Positions 1 through 7,481 of a stretch of DNA of 64,000 nucleotides are shown in pieces; the first letter of the stretch is position 1; each line of letters opens with the position of its first letter. Location: assembly GCF_900099905.1 (NCBI RefSeq), contig NZ_FNEE01000024.1, positions 20,367 through 84,366 of the forward strand, written 5' to 3'. The position numbers and the translations under genes were made by a program. The DNA comes from Mesorhizobium muleiense (GTDB taxonomy: Bacteria > Pseudomonadota > Alphaproteobacteria > Rhizobiales > Rhizobiaceae). Under the pieces are notes generated by a model. The model ran no database searches. It was not told where the DNA came from and worked only from the letters and a program-made list of their open reading frames with translations.

Positions 1-1117
1 GGAACGCGAGGCTCCGCCTCATCAGTTGGATGCTGAGCGCCAGGTCTCCGCTTCCGATGAACCAGGGCGACAGTATCCGGGACGATCTCAGTCCGCGATA
101 GAGCAGATAGGGAAATCCGAGCGACAGGGCGATCAGCGCCAACTCGGAAGACATTCCGAAGTCCCGCAGCGTAAAATGAACGAACTGATGGACGAACATG
201 ATCACCAGGGAGGCTGCGCCGATTTCCGCCAACGGAGCGATGCGCAAGCTCGGCATCGCCATGAAGCGGACGAGGCCGAGGATAAAGGTCGAGATCGCCA
301 ATGCAACGAGCAGGCCGAGAAGCGGTGGGCCGAAGATGGCGTTCTTCATGCTGAAGGTAAAGTCGGAACCCGTCCGCGCCGCCGCGAGCGCGACCCCGGC
401 AACCGCCACGACAAACACCGCCGACCACAGCGCGCTCATGCCGCGTTCGCGCAGGAAATGTCCGAACCAGAATGCGCCGATGGCGAGCGGCACGTTCGTC
501 AGGGCCAGCGGCGCGCGCACCTCCTGCCAGTAGGCCTGGATTGAATAGGCGAGGCCGACGGATGCGCCGACGAAGATCAGCATTCCGGGATCGGTCGGTC
601 CGCTGGTCCTGATCGCGACCTCGTTGTAGACGAGTTGCGTGGCGACGAGGCAGGTGACGAACCAGAACACGCCGAGTTCGCGCGTCAGGTGCCGTCCGCC
701 CAGCAGCGCGTCGGTGATGAGTTCCCTGATCTGCCAGGGCGCCGGGGTGTCGCCGCGCAAAAAGTCCACAACGAGCACGCTCGCCATGATCGCGCCGAGA
801 AACATCACATAGGGGATGAGCAGGCCCTGGACGCGCTTGCGGAAAAGCGCCTTCCTCTCCGTCACGGCAAAAAGGTAGCCTGATATGATGAAGAAGAACG
901 GCATGAAGAACAGCGATGCCGCAAAGTAAATCGGGTGCGCCCAGCGCCAGGTGCTGTGGTCGAGGACGTGGGCCATGACGACGAGGGTGATTCCCAAGCC
1001 CTTGGCGGTGTCCAGCCAGGTCTCACGTATGGGCAGGTTCAACTTCAGCGTTTCCTGGATACGGCTTATCGGCCGGCCCGGTCCTTCGGTTTCGATGGCG
1101 ATTGTGCACCGCATCAT
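1..1117 (-). CDS. Acyltransferase-3 family membrane protein (fucose 4-O-acetylase-like), 3' end outside window
   Basis: The minus strand is open from an ATG at 1117 (a second ATG lies at 1114) to the window edge, giving 372 visible residues and no stop. The N-terminal part reads RETWLDTAKGLGITLVVMAH, followed by a long series of hydrophobic helices (FFMPFFFIISGYLF and others). The D-x-A-K-G-x-x-I-x-L-V-V-x-x-H pattern at the first helix is typical of the COG3594 branch of acyltransferase-3 proteins, which O-acetylate sugars at the inner membrane using cytoplasmic acetyl-CoA. This fits the neighbouring EPS genes. The acceptor sugar cannot be told. The C-terminus is cut by the window edge, not by a lesion. 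Confidence 0.8.
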   Translation of the reverse strand, partial: MMRCTIAIETEGPGRPISRIQETLKLNLPIRETWLDTAKGLGITLVVMAHVLDHSTWRWAHPIYFAASLFFMPFFFIISGYLFAVTERKALFRKRVQGLLIPYVMFLGAIMASVLVVDFLRGDTPAPWQIRELITDALLGGRHLTRELGVFWFVTCLVATQLVYNEVAIRTSGPTDPGMLIFVGASVGLAYSIQAYWQEVRAPLALTNVPLAIGAFWFGHFLRERGMSALWSAVFVVAVAGVALAAARTGSDFTFSMKNAIFGPPLLGLLVALAISTFILGLVRFMAMPSLRIAPLAEIGAASLVIMFVHQFVHFTLRDFGMSSELALIALSLGFPYLLYRGLRSSRILSPWFIGSGDLALSIQLMRRSLAF

Positions 1118-1410
1118 ACTGTGTGGCAAGTGCGAATTGGCCCGGCGTCACGGATTGCCGATCGAAATTGCCGCCGACGCAATGTCGCATAAAGGCGGCA
1201 AAATTCAGCATTCCGCTTGATTTTCCGCCGATCTTCACCCATTGTTGCGTTGCACAATAACAGGCTGGTGCCGACTATGGCAGTTCAAGAGCTTACTATA
1301 GGAAACCTTGACCGGCACGGGCTGTCGTTCTTGCAGCCAGACGGCTGTTGAAATCGATCGCGCTTTGACGTCGGATCGACCAGGTCCGATTCAAGTAGCA
1401 AAGGACCAAG
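1118..1410. other. Intergenic region between divergent genes, with an imperfect palindrome
   Basis: This stretch separates the minus-strand acyltransferase from the plus-strand small membrane protein. No convincing coding sequence is seen. Around 1241-1260 it holds ATTGTTGCGTTGCACAAT, an imperfect palindrome resembling the better one at 3759-3775. Promoters for both flanking genes must lie here, but no clear -35/-10 pair was picked out. Confidence 0.4.
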
Positions 1411-1599
1411 ATGCTTCGCGATTTGTCCGCCTACAAGAAAATGTTGATGCTCGGCATTGTCGGGCTGGTGCTCGTCGCCATTCTCGACGCCTTCAGCAAT
1501 CTGCCCGTCGTCTCCGGCTGCGCATTCTACGGCAATTGCGCGATCGATAGCTCCGTAGAAGCACCGATCGGGCACAGTCAGGATCCGACGCTGCAATGA
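1411..1599 (+). CDS. Small single-pass membrane protein coupled to a DCC oxidoreductase
   Basis: This 62-residue protein starts at an ATG preceded by AAGGA. One hydrophobic segment covers about residues 11-25 (MLMLGIVGLVLVAIL). It is followed by a tail with two cysteines (SGCAFYGNCAI), which would be outside the cytoplasm if the N-terminus is in. The stop codon overlaps the ATG of the next gene (ATGA), so the two are probably translationally coupled. The family is not recognised. The cysteine pair beside a thiol-disulfide oxidoreductase gene suggests, as inference only, a redox partner or membrane anchor. Confidence 0.6.
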   Translation: MLRDLSAYKKMLMLGIVGLVLVAILDAFSNLPVVSGCAFYGNCAIDSSVEAPIGHSQDPTLQ

Positions 1600-1997
1600 A
1601 GGCCCCCGGCAAGACGGCGCTTATCGTCTATGACGGCGACTGCATCTTCTGCCAGAGCTATGTCCGCTTTGCCCGGCTGCGCGACGCGGTCGGTCCTGTC
1701 GAGCTGCTCGACGCGCGCTCCGGCGACCCGCGCGTTGTCGGGTTTCAGCGCCAGGGCTTCGACCTGAACGAGGGCATGCTCTTCGTTTTCGAGGACCGCG
1801 TCTACCACGGCGAGGAAGCCATCAATCTCCTGGCGATCCTCAGTTCCTCTTCGACGCTTTTCGGCTGGCTCAACCGCAGGATTCTCTCAAACAGGACGGC
1901 CGCGCGGCTGATCTATCCGGCGCTCAAGCTCGGACGCCGGGCCACCCTGAGGCTTCGCGGCCGCTCGCTGATCCCTGCCGACCTCGAACGGCGCTAA
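1596..1997 (+). CDS. DCC (DUF393) family thiol-disulfide oxidoreductase
   Basis: This is a 133-residue protein with the family hallmark DGDCIFC at residues 15-21, a CxxC motif after a beta strand (ALIVYDGDC), and a C-terminal basic helix. The family (COG3011, YuxK-like) has a thioredoxin-like fold and is found beside or fused to HTTM membrane proteins. Here a likely HTTM-type protein lies just downstream on the opposite strand (2178-3677). The ATGA overlap with the small membrane protein before it points to one operon. The substrate is unknown. Length is normal for the family. Confidence 0.85.
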   Translation: MKAPGKTALIVYDGDCIFCQSYVRFARLRDAVGPVELLDARSGDPRVVGFQRQGFDLNEGMLFVFEDRVYHGEEAINLLAILSSSSTLFGWLNRRILSNRTAARLIYPALKLGRRATLRLRGRSLIPADLERR

Positions 1998-2110
1998 AGC
2001 ATGTCACAAAAGCGCACCCTCGGGCCCTGACCCGAGGGTGCGCAGCGGTTTTGCGACAACGACATGAACTTAAAGCGCCGCGTGTCCCTTGCAATCGCGA
2101 CACGCTTTGG
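1998..2110. repeat. Hairpin-bearing intergenic repeat, copy 1
   Basis: Just after the DCC gene stop lies a stem-loop ACCCTCGGG (2016-2024) / CCCGAGGGT (2031-2039) with a 6-base loop. It is followed by GCGCAGCG, then ACAACGACATGAACTTAAAGCG and a short GC-rich inverted repeat. A second copy with the same order of blocks lies at 3924-4062. The hairpin could also end transcription of the DCC operon, although no T-run follows it. Confidence 0.7.
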
Positions 2111-2177
2111 ACAGTTCCCGGCGAAATGGATGGCTAGACTGCCCGGCGACATCTACCAGTTTCCGTGAGAGCGGCGC

Positions 2178-3677
2178 TCAGTGGGTGCAGGACTTCGGCC
2201 GCGAGAAATCCACCAACTTGAACACAAGCAACTTGCGTTCGAGGAGGCTGGGCATTTCGCCTGCGAAGGTCGACGCGTTGGCGCGGGTAATCGTCTCGCC
2301 ATCCTTCACGTAAGTCACCCAAGCCTCGGGCTTCCGGCGCAGTTGTTTCTTCACATCGAGGAGGACGTGGTAATTGCCCGCCTGCGACTGCCGGACGAGA
2401 TGGGGCTCCGAGGAATCAACGATCTTCACCACCTCGTTCTGATAGTTGAACATGTATGGTGGCTTGGGAAAGAGCAGATGGTTGGTCTGGCCGGCTTCGG
2501 TGTGCAGATTGCTGAACATGTTGATGGAACTCTCCGTCTTGAGCCCGACATAGGGTGACAGGCAGGAGAGGAAGAACAAGCCGGGCACCAAATAGACCCA
2601 GAGCGGCTGGCGCGGCGAGGAGACGGTCCGGCAAGGCAGGTTCTGCAGGGCCACGTAGGACAGCACGACCATCGCCGCGCCGCCCACTACCGCCCAAATG
2701 AGGATCCAGACGGAGTGGACCATCATGTCGAAGGAGCGCCCGGGAAAAGCATAAGTGAGCACAATGACGAGAGTGACCGCGACCAGCATCACGGCCGCGC
2801 CCGGCAGCAAGATCCCGATCCGGCCGAACGTCTCGCGCAGCGGATTGGTAAACTCCAGCGAGGTGCGATAGAGCGCCTCGCTGGCGGGCGTGGGGATGCT
2901 CAGCACATACAGCGCGAACACCAGGCTGGAAAAGTCCATGTACCAGGAATAAGCCGAGATCGGGATCACGTAATGGAAGACGAGTGCGAGGATGAACCCC
3001 ACGGCGAAATAGCGCTTCCAGTAGAGGGACACGATGGCAATCGCCTCAATGACGAAGGTGGCGAAGATCGCAAGATACCGGCCAAACAGATTGTCCTCGA
3101 GGCCGAACGGACGAGCCAGCGGAGCGTAGAGGCCCACCGCGCAACTCACGGAAGGATCGAGGAAATCGGTGTTGATCTTGTGGAAGATGCCGTAGAAATA
3201 CATGATGGCGAGCAGCGCCCGGGCGACGATCCGGATCTGTTGATAAAGCTCCATCCGGGCCAGCGCGGCGCCGCGGCCGGCGGCCCGCAGATAGAGCACT
3301 GCCGCACTGAGCAGGATAGCCCCGTTCATCACCGCCGTGATCGTCTTGTTGTTCGAAGCGACCGGCATGCGCAGCGCGTACAGCACAAGCGATACCATCA
3401 CGAGCCCGATCAAGAACTCGGTTCGCCGCGGGTACAGCAGGAGTAGCAGGCTGAACAGGACGACCGACCAGCTCAGAGCGGCAAACAGCGGCCCCTTGTA
3501 GCCAAGCATGGAGTAGATATCACCGGCGATACTGAAGATCGCCGCCATTGCCCAGAACGGGGCAAATGCGGTCAACCCGTCAAATGTATCGTCCCGTCCT
3601 CTGACTTTCGTGATCTTGCTGCGACTAACGTTCCATATCGGTGTCGCGCTTGAATACTGCTGCTGCCCAATAAACAC
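2178..3677 (-). CDS. Multi-pass membrane protein resembling the HTTM (gamma-carboxylase-like) family
   Basis: This 499-residue protein has about ten hydrophobic helices and a soluble C-terminal tail. Start: GTG at 3677, preceded by GAGGGGG about 8 bases upstream, with no better ATG. Two signatures suggest the HTTM superfamily: YFYGIFHKINTDFLDP near residues 160-175, and SPYVGLKTESSINMFSNLHT followed by NHLLFP near residues 380-405. HTTM proteins are related to vitamin K-dependent gamma-carboxylase and often sit beside DCC proteins, as here. The biochemical role of bacterial members is mostly unknown. The two copies of an intergenic repeat lie on either side of this gene. Confidence 0.7.
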   Translation of the reverse strand: MFIGQQQYSSATPIWNVSRSKITKVRGRDDTFDGLTAFAPFWAMAAIFSIAGDIYSMLGYKGPLFAALSWSVVLFSLLLLLYPRRTEFLIGLVMVSLVLYALRMPVASNNKTITAVMNGAILLSAAVLYLRAAGRGAALARMELYQQIRIVARALLAIMYFYGIFHKINTDFLDPSVSCAVGLYAPLARPFGLEDNLFGRYLAIFATFVIEAIAIVSLYWKRYFAVGFILALVFHYVIPISAYSWYMDFSSLVFALYVLSIPTPASEALYRTSLEFTNPLRETFGRIGILLPGAAVMLVAVTLVIVLTYAFPGRSFDMMVHSVWILIWAVVGGAAMVVLSYVALQNLPCRTVSSPRQPLWVYLVPGLFFLSCLSPYVGLKTESSINMFSNLHTEAGQTNHLLFPKPPYMFNYQNEVVKIVDSSEPHLVRQSQAGNYHVLLDVKKQLRRKPEAWVTYVKDGETITRANASTFAGEMPSLLERKLLVFKLVDFSRPKSCTH

Positions 3678-3923
3678 CAGTTAAGCCCCCTCAAGTTCCC
3701 CTGCAGGTTCTTTTGGCGCCCAACTGGGGACGACTTGGCGCGCCTTCGGAACCGTTCTATGTTGCACTGCAACATCAGCATGAGCGCAGAGTAAGAGTCA
3801 ATCCGCCGTCGTCGGTAGCTCCTGCTGCCGAGCATCAGCCATTGGGAGAGGGTACGGCGGCCCCAAAGCGGGATGCGTTTAATTTGAACTGGCCATCCCG
3901 CTCCATTTGTTTCGCCCGCGACT
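3678..3923. other. Upstream region of the HTTM-like gene
   Basis: No gene is supported here. The ribosome binding site of the HTTM-like gene lies within the first 30 bases, and a near-perfect palindrome lies at 3759-3775. The rest shows no clear coding pattern. Confidence 0.4.
3759..3775. promoter_or_regulatory. Palindrome ATGTTGCA-C-TGCAACAT
   Basis: Two perfect 8-base arms flank a single C, about 80 bases upstream of the HTTM-like gene start. TGC...GCA palindromes of this kind are bound in alphaproteobacteria by several regulators, PhaR-type repressors among them. The regulator here is not known. Related but weaker sequences occur at about 1241, 19662 and 33648, also upstream of minus-strand genes. 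Confidence 0.45.
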
Positions 3924-4062
3924 GCATGTCGCCCAAGGCATGCCCTCGGGCCTGACCGAGGGCGCGCAGCAGTATCAGGACAACGACATGTCAGCACAAC
4001 GACATGTATGAAAACAAGAACTTGAAGCGGCGCATTAATCTTGCGGATGCGCCGCGCTTCGC
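3924..4062. repeat. Hairpin-bearing intergenic repeat, copy 2
   Basis: Stem GCCCTCGG (3942-3949) / CCGAGGGC (3956-3963) with loop GCCTGA is followed by GCGCAGCAG, ACAACGACATG (the CAACGACATG block appears twice), AAAACAAGAACTTGAAGCG and a GC-rich inverted repeat ending near 4062. The block order and orientation match copy 1 at 1998-2110. It lies just after the 3' end of the small gene at 4066-4254. Confidence 0.7.
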
Positions 4063-4065
4063 CGA

Positions 4066-4254
4066 CTAACGCTGCTTTGCCGTTCTGGGAAATTCCACCA
4101 CGTCAGCGGGCGGACGCTTGTACTGGGCTGCGACAATTGCATCGATCAGGATGTCCAGGGCGGCGCGCGCCGCGCTGCTCGTCTCGTCATCGCCGCGCAA
4201 ATAGTGACAGGCTCGTTCAAGATGGAGGTGGGCTGCGGCAAAGTCACTGGTCAT
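4066..4254 (-). CDS. Small soluble protein of unknown function
   Basis: This 62-residue protein begins MTSDFAAAHLHLERACHYL and ends with DVVEFPRTAKQR. Start: ATG at 4254 with AGGAG upstream (GGCAAAAGGAGAATCC-ATG); an upstream in-frame extension to 4308 lacks such a site. It is predicted to be mostly helical and soluble, with no cysteines except one in ACHYL. Similar short proteins are familiar from mesorhizobial genomes, but no function can be assigned. It is flanked on both sides by intergenic sequence. Confidence 0.65.
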   Translation of the reverse strand: MTSDFAAAHLHLERACHYLRGDDETSSAARAALDILIDAIVAAQYKRPPADVVEFPRTAKQR

Positions 4255-4422
4255 GGATTCTCCTTTTGCCCGCCGCTGGACAACGATGGCCCATTTCGAT
4301 TTACCCAAAGGCGAACATCCACAGCTGGATTTGAATCAAATATGGCGGGTTAACCAGATCTTCAGCATCGCGAGGTGACCTTGCGGCTGCGGACATGTGT
4401 TGAGTTCCGCCTCAGGCAACAG

Positions 4423-4447
4423 ACCCGCTCCGGAGACCGGGGCGGGT
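4423..4447. terminator. GC-rich stem-loop downstream of the dadA-like gene
   Basis: ACCCGCTCCGG (4423-4433) pairs with CCGGGGCGGGT (4437-4447) around an AGA loop, using one G-T pair. It is followed on the plus strand by TTCTGCTT. It lies about 75 bases beyond the stop of the minus-strand oxidoreductase gene. The T-rich side is on the plus strand, so termination of the minus-strand transcript is possible but not certain. Confidence 0.4.
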
Positions 4448-4520
4448 TTCTGCTTGAATGTCGCCGAACTGCCTGTCCAATGCTCACGCGCTACGCTGCC
4501 GCGGCGGAGCCGACCTGGCG

Positions 4521-5771
4521 TCAAGCAGCGAAGCGGCCCACCGCAAAGGGCGCAAGGCAGTCAGGATCGCCGCGTCCGGCAATGAGGTCGGCGACCAGGC
4601 GGGCCGTGATCGGCGCCAGGGTGAGGCCGAGATGACCATGACCGAAGGCATGGAACACCCTGGGGCTGCCACATGACCGACCGATGACGGGCCGGGAATC
4701 TGGCAGCGACGGCCGGAACCCGAGCCATTCGGATGAGGATCGGCCCAGTGAGGGGAAGAACTGCCTGGCACCGCGATCCAGCAGCGCCAGCCGGCGCGGA
4801 TTTGCCGGTGCTGCAAGCCCGCCGAGCTCGACGGTTCCGGCGACACGCAGCCGGCCGGTCATCGGCGTCATGTAGAAGCCGAGATCGACAGGACAGACCG
4901 GACGATTGAGCAAAGGCGCTTCGGTCGGGAATTCGAGATGATAACCGCGTTCGGTCTCGAGCGGGATGCTGTCGCCGACCTGCATAGCCAACGCCCGCGA
5001 TTGCGCACCCGCGGCGATCACCACCGTATTCGCCTTGATGCGAAGCCCGGAACCGCTGAGCCTGACACCGTCCGCCTCGACCTGCAGCCCGGTTATAGCA
5101 GCCTGTGCCACCGACACGCCGCGGGCGGTTCCGGCATCGAGCAGCCGCCGCATCAGCGTCTTTGGATCGGTGACATTCATCGAATCCGGGAAGTACAGTC
5201 CGCTGGCCCCGGTCGTGGGCAGGCTCGGCTCGAGCGCGGCCACCTCTCCCGGCGTCAGAACCTCCTGATGCACGCCAAACCCGGCGCGCAGCGCCCTGCC
5301 ACCGGCCGCCCTGGCGAAACCGCTCTCGCGACGATACAGGTAGAGGCAGCCGTTGCGGCGCAGCAGGTCGGCCATATCGGCCTCTTGCGCCATCTCCTCC
5401 CAGGCCGGCAGGGCCTCAGCCAGAAGCCCGGCGAGCGCCAGCGCATTGGCACGGGTGGCCGCCGGAAGCGACTCTCTGACAAAACTGACCAGCCACGGCG
5501 TCAACTGGAACAGAGCCGGCCAACGCAGCGAAAAAGGGCTGTCTGGATCGAGCAGCAGTTTTGGCAGCGCGCGCAGAACGGCCGGATTGCCGACCGGCAT
5601 ACAGGCATACTCGGCGATCGTGCCGGCATTGCCGAACGAAGCGCCGGAGCCCGGCTCATTGGGGTCGACAAGCAAGACTTCGCGGCCCTCGGCGGCAAGG
5701 CGGAGCGCCGTCGCCAGCCCGATTACGCCAGCGCCGACAATGGCGATTTCAACGGTTTCCGCTGCTGCCAC
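4521..5771 (-). CDS. FAD-dependent D-amino acid dehydrogenase-like oxidoreductase (DAO family)
   Basis: This 416-residue protein starts at GTG 5771 (GGGG lies upstream; no ATG is available). The N-terminus carries the dinucleotide-binding motif VGAGVIGLATA (residues 12-22), the FAD ribose acidic end (LLVDP), and GSGASFGNAGTIAEY, which is characteristic of DadA-type enzymes. The C-terminus has the second FAD contact region HAFGHGHLGLTLAP. DadA enzymes deaminate D-amino acids to 2-oxo acids, passing electrons to the respiratory chain. The gene lies 10 bases after a MocR regulator and opposite a polyamine-type ABC importer, so the substrate may be an imported amino acid or amine. That is inference; close relatives include hydroxyproline epimerase-linked oxidases. 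Confidence 0.85.
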   Translation of the reverse strand: MAAAETVEIAIVGAGVIGLATALRLAAEGREVLLVDPNEPGSGASFGNAGTIAEYACMPVGNPAVLRALPKLLLDPDSPFSLRWPALFQLTPWLVSFVRESLPAATRANALALAGLLAEALPAWEEMAQEADMADLLRRNGCLYLYRRESGFARAAGGRALRAGFGVHQEVLTPGEVAALEPSLPTTGASGLYFPDSMNVTDPKTLMRRLLDAGTARGVSVAQAAITGLQVEADGVRLSGSGLRIKANTVVIAAGAQSRALAMQVGDSIPLETERGYHLEFPTEAPLLNRPVCPVDLGFYMTPMTGRLRVAGTVELGGLAAPANPRRLALLDRGARQFFPSLGRSSSEWLGFRPSLPDSRPVIGRSCGSPRVFHAFGHGHLGLTLAPITARLVADLIAGRGDPDCLAPFAVGRFAA

Positions 5772-5781
5772 GACTAAACCC

Positions 5782-7170
5782 CTAGACGAAGCCAGGCAGT
5801 TGCAGATGCCCGGCCGCGAGCAGTTCGGCCATGGTGTTCAGCGCGGTTCGCAGATCGTCGAGCGAGCGCGCGGCGCCGACATTGATGCGCACCCCGTGCT
5901 GTACCGGCTCGCGCCCGACCGCGAAGGCATCGCCGGGAAGAACGGCAACGCCACGTTCCAGGCAGGTGCGAGCGAAACCCGCGCCGCGCCACGGCTCCGG
6001 CAGGCGCAGCCAGGCATGGGTCGAGGTGGCGTGGCTATGGACATCGTAGCGGCCGAGGATTTCGGTGAGGATGGCCTGGCGCTGGCGAAGCTCCTGCTTC
6101 TGGGCTTCGATGATACGCGCCGCCGAGCCCTCTTCTATCAGCCGTGCGCCGATCAGCGCGGTCAGAGGGCTGATGCTCCAGCAGTTTATGCGCAAAGCCG
6201 CGGCGACCTGGCCGGCTATGGCGCGTGGCGCGATCACAAAACCGAGGCGCAGTCCCGGGGCAAGGCATTTCGACAAGGCGCCGATGTGAACCGTCAACTC
6301 GGGCTCGAGGCTGGCAAGCGACGGCGGCGGATTGTCCGCCAGCGGCCGATAGACGTCATCCTCGATGATGAGGACGTTATGGCGACGGGCGACAGTCACC
6401 AACTCGTGCCGGCGCTCCTCGCCCAGCGTGATGGTGGTCGGGTTGTGCAGGGTCGGCACCAGGAAGACCGCGCGTGGGCGCAGCTGCGCGCAGGCCGCCT
6501 CGAAGGCGTCGGCCCGCATGCCGCCACGGTCCATGGCGATGCCTCTGAGATCGAGCCCATGCACCCGGCATAGCGCATTGATGCCCTGATAGGTCACTTC
6601 GTCGGCGAGCACGACCTCGCCCTGCCTGGTCACCGCGCCAAGCACGCAATCCAGCCCATGCTGGGCACCCGCCGCCAGCACCACCCGGCCGGGATCGCCG
6701 TCGCCGGCGACCGGCTGCATCCACTCGGCAATCGCCGCCCTCGCCCACAGCGGCCCCTCGGGCGGGTGATAGTCCTGAAGCGTGGCGTAGTGCCGGTCCT
6801 TGGCCAGGCGCGGCAGCAGCAGGGCCAGGGCTTCGAGATAGGCCGAGGTTGCCGGCCGGTTGACGGAAAGGTCGATGACGCCGCTGTCGTCGCTTGGTGC
6901 CGACACGAAACCGGTTCCTTCGCCGCCGTTGCGGGCAGCCACCGTCGTGCCGCGTCCAGGCCGCGCTTCGAGCAGGCCGCGCTGCTGCAGCGTCGACAGC
7001 GCCCGCGTCACCGTGGTGACGTTGATGCCCAGTGCGCGGGCAATCTCGCGCTGCGGCGGCAGCCTGTCTCCAACGGCAAGCGTGCCGGCTGTAATCCGTT
7101 CGGCAATAGCGTCAGCAAGGCGCCGGTAGACCGGGCCTTCCTCCGAGGCGAGTTGCAGGTCATGAAGCAT
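5782..7170 (-). CDS. MocR-type (GntR/aminotransferase fusion) transcription regulator
   Basis: This 462-residue protein starts at ATG 7170 (MLHDLQLASEEGPVYRRLA). The longer reading frame to 7455 has no coding character. Residues about 10-75 form a GntR winged helix (LADAIAERITAG, LPPQREIARALGINVTTVTRAL). The rest is an aminotransferase-like PLP domain with the lysine motif HIGALSKCLAPGLRLGFV. MocR proteins sense amino compounds or PLP derivatives and control adjacent transport and metabolism genes. It is transcribed with the downstream dadA-like gene (10-base gap) and divergently from the ABC importer at 7482, so autoregulation and control of both sides is likely. Confidence 0.9.
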   Translation of the reverse strand: MLHDLQLASEEGPVYRRLADAIAERITAGTLAVGDRLPPQREIARALGINVTTVTRALSTLQQRGLLEARPGRGTTVAARNGGEGTGFVSAPSDDSGVIDLSVNRPATSAYLEALALLLPRLAKDRHYATLQDYHPPEGPLWARAAIAEWMQPVAGDGDPGRVVLAAGAQHGLDCVLGAVTRQGEVVLADEVTYQGINALCRVHGLDLRGIAMDRGGMRADAFEAACAQLRPRAVFLVPTLHNPTTITLGEERRHELVTVARRHNVLIIEDDVYRPLADNPPPSLASLEPELTVHIGALSKCLAPGLRLGFVIAPRAIAGQVAAALRINCWSISPLTALIGARLIEEGSAARIIEAQKQELRQRQAILTEILGRYDVHSHATSTHAWLRLPEPWRGAGFARTCLERGVAVLPGDAFAVGREPVQHGVRINVGAARSLDDLRTALNTMAELLAAGHLQLPGFV

Positions 7171-7481
7171 GCGGATTGGCGGTTTCGGTGTGTTGACACT
7201 CTGGCTACCGGCGCATCTAGCATAAGACAATGTTCCGGACAATAGCGCTTGTCCGGTGCCTAATTCCAAAATCCGGGCTGAAAATCTCACACAACACCGA
7301 AGAAAGCCGCTTGACGGGCAAACTTGTCTGCATCTATGGTTCTTTGGCGATTGATTGTGTGAGCATACAAGTTTGGTTTGCCGCCTTGCGCGGCCAGCGT
7401 CAAGCGAGACCGGCACATGGACGGCAAGCACCATTTCGTTTCGACAAGCGGCCATTGCGGGCGCTCAACGGAATTCCGTCC
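7171..7481. promoter_or_regulatory. Divergent control region between mocR-like gene and ABC importer operon
   Basis: The region holds a plus-strand TTGACA (7193-7198), followed after a suboptimal 19 bases by TAGCAT, and then a perfect inverted repeat CCGGACAA (7235-7242) / TTGTCCGG (7249-7256) with a 6-base spacer. The repeat would sit just after the predicted transcription start, a natural place for a repressor. MocR binding is inferred from position only. A 22-codon upstream reading frame (ATG 7417, stop 7483-7485) overlaps the GTG chosen for the ABC gene. Confidence 0.5.

Noticed and set aside
26..1192. Several plus-strand reading frames of 80-170 codons at the left end
   Set aside because: They are the opposite strand of the acyltransferase gene, which has clear family motifs and membrane helices; the plus-strand products are charge-rich with no family features.
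2715..3446. A 243-codon plus-strand frame
   Set aside because: It is antisense to the HTTM-like membrane protein gene and its product is the H/E/D/R-rich type expected from reading GC-rich membrane genes backwards.
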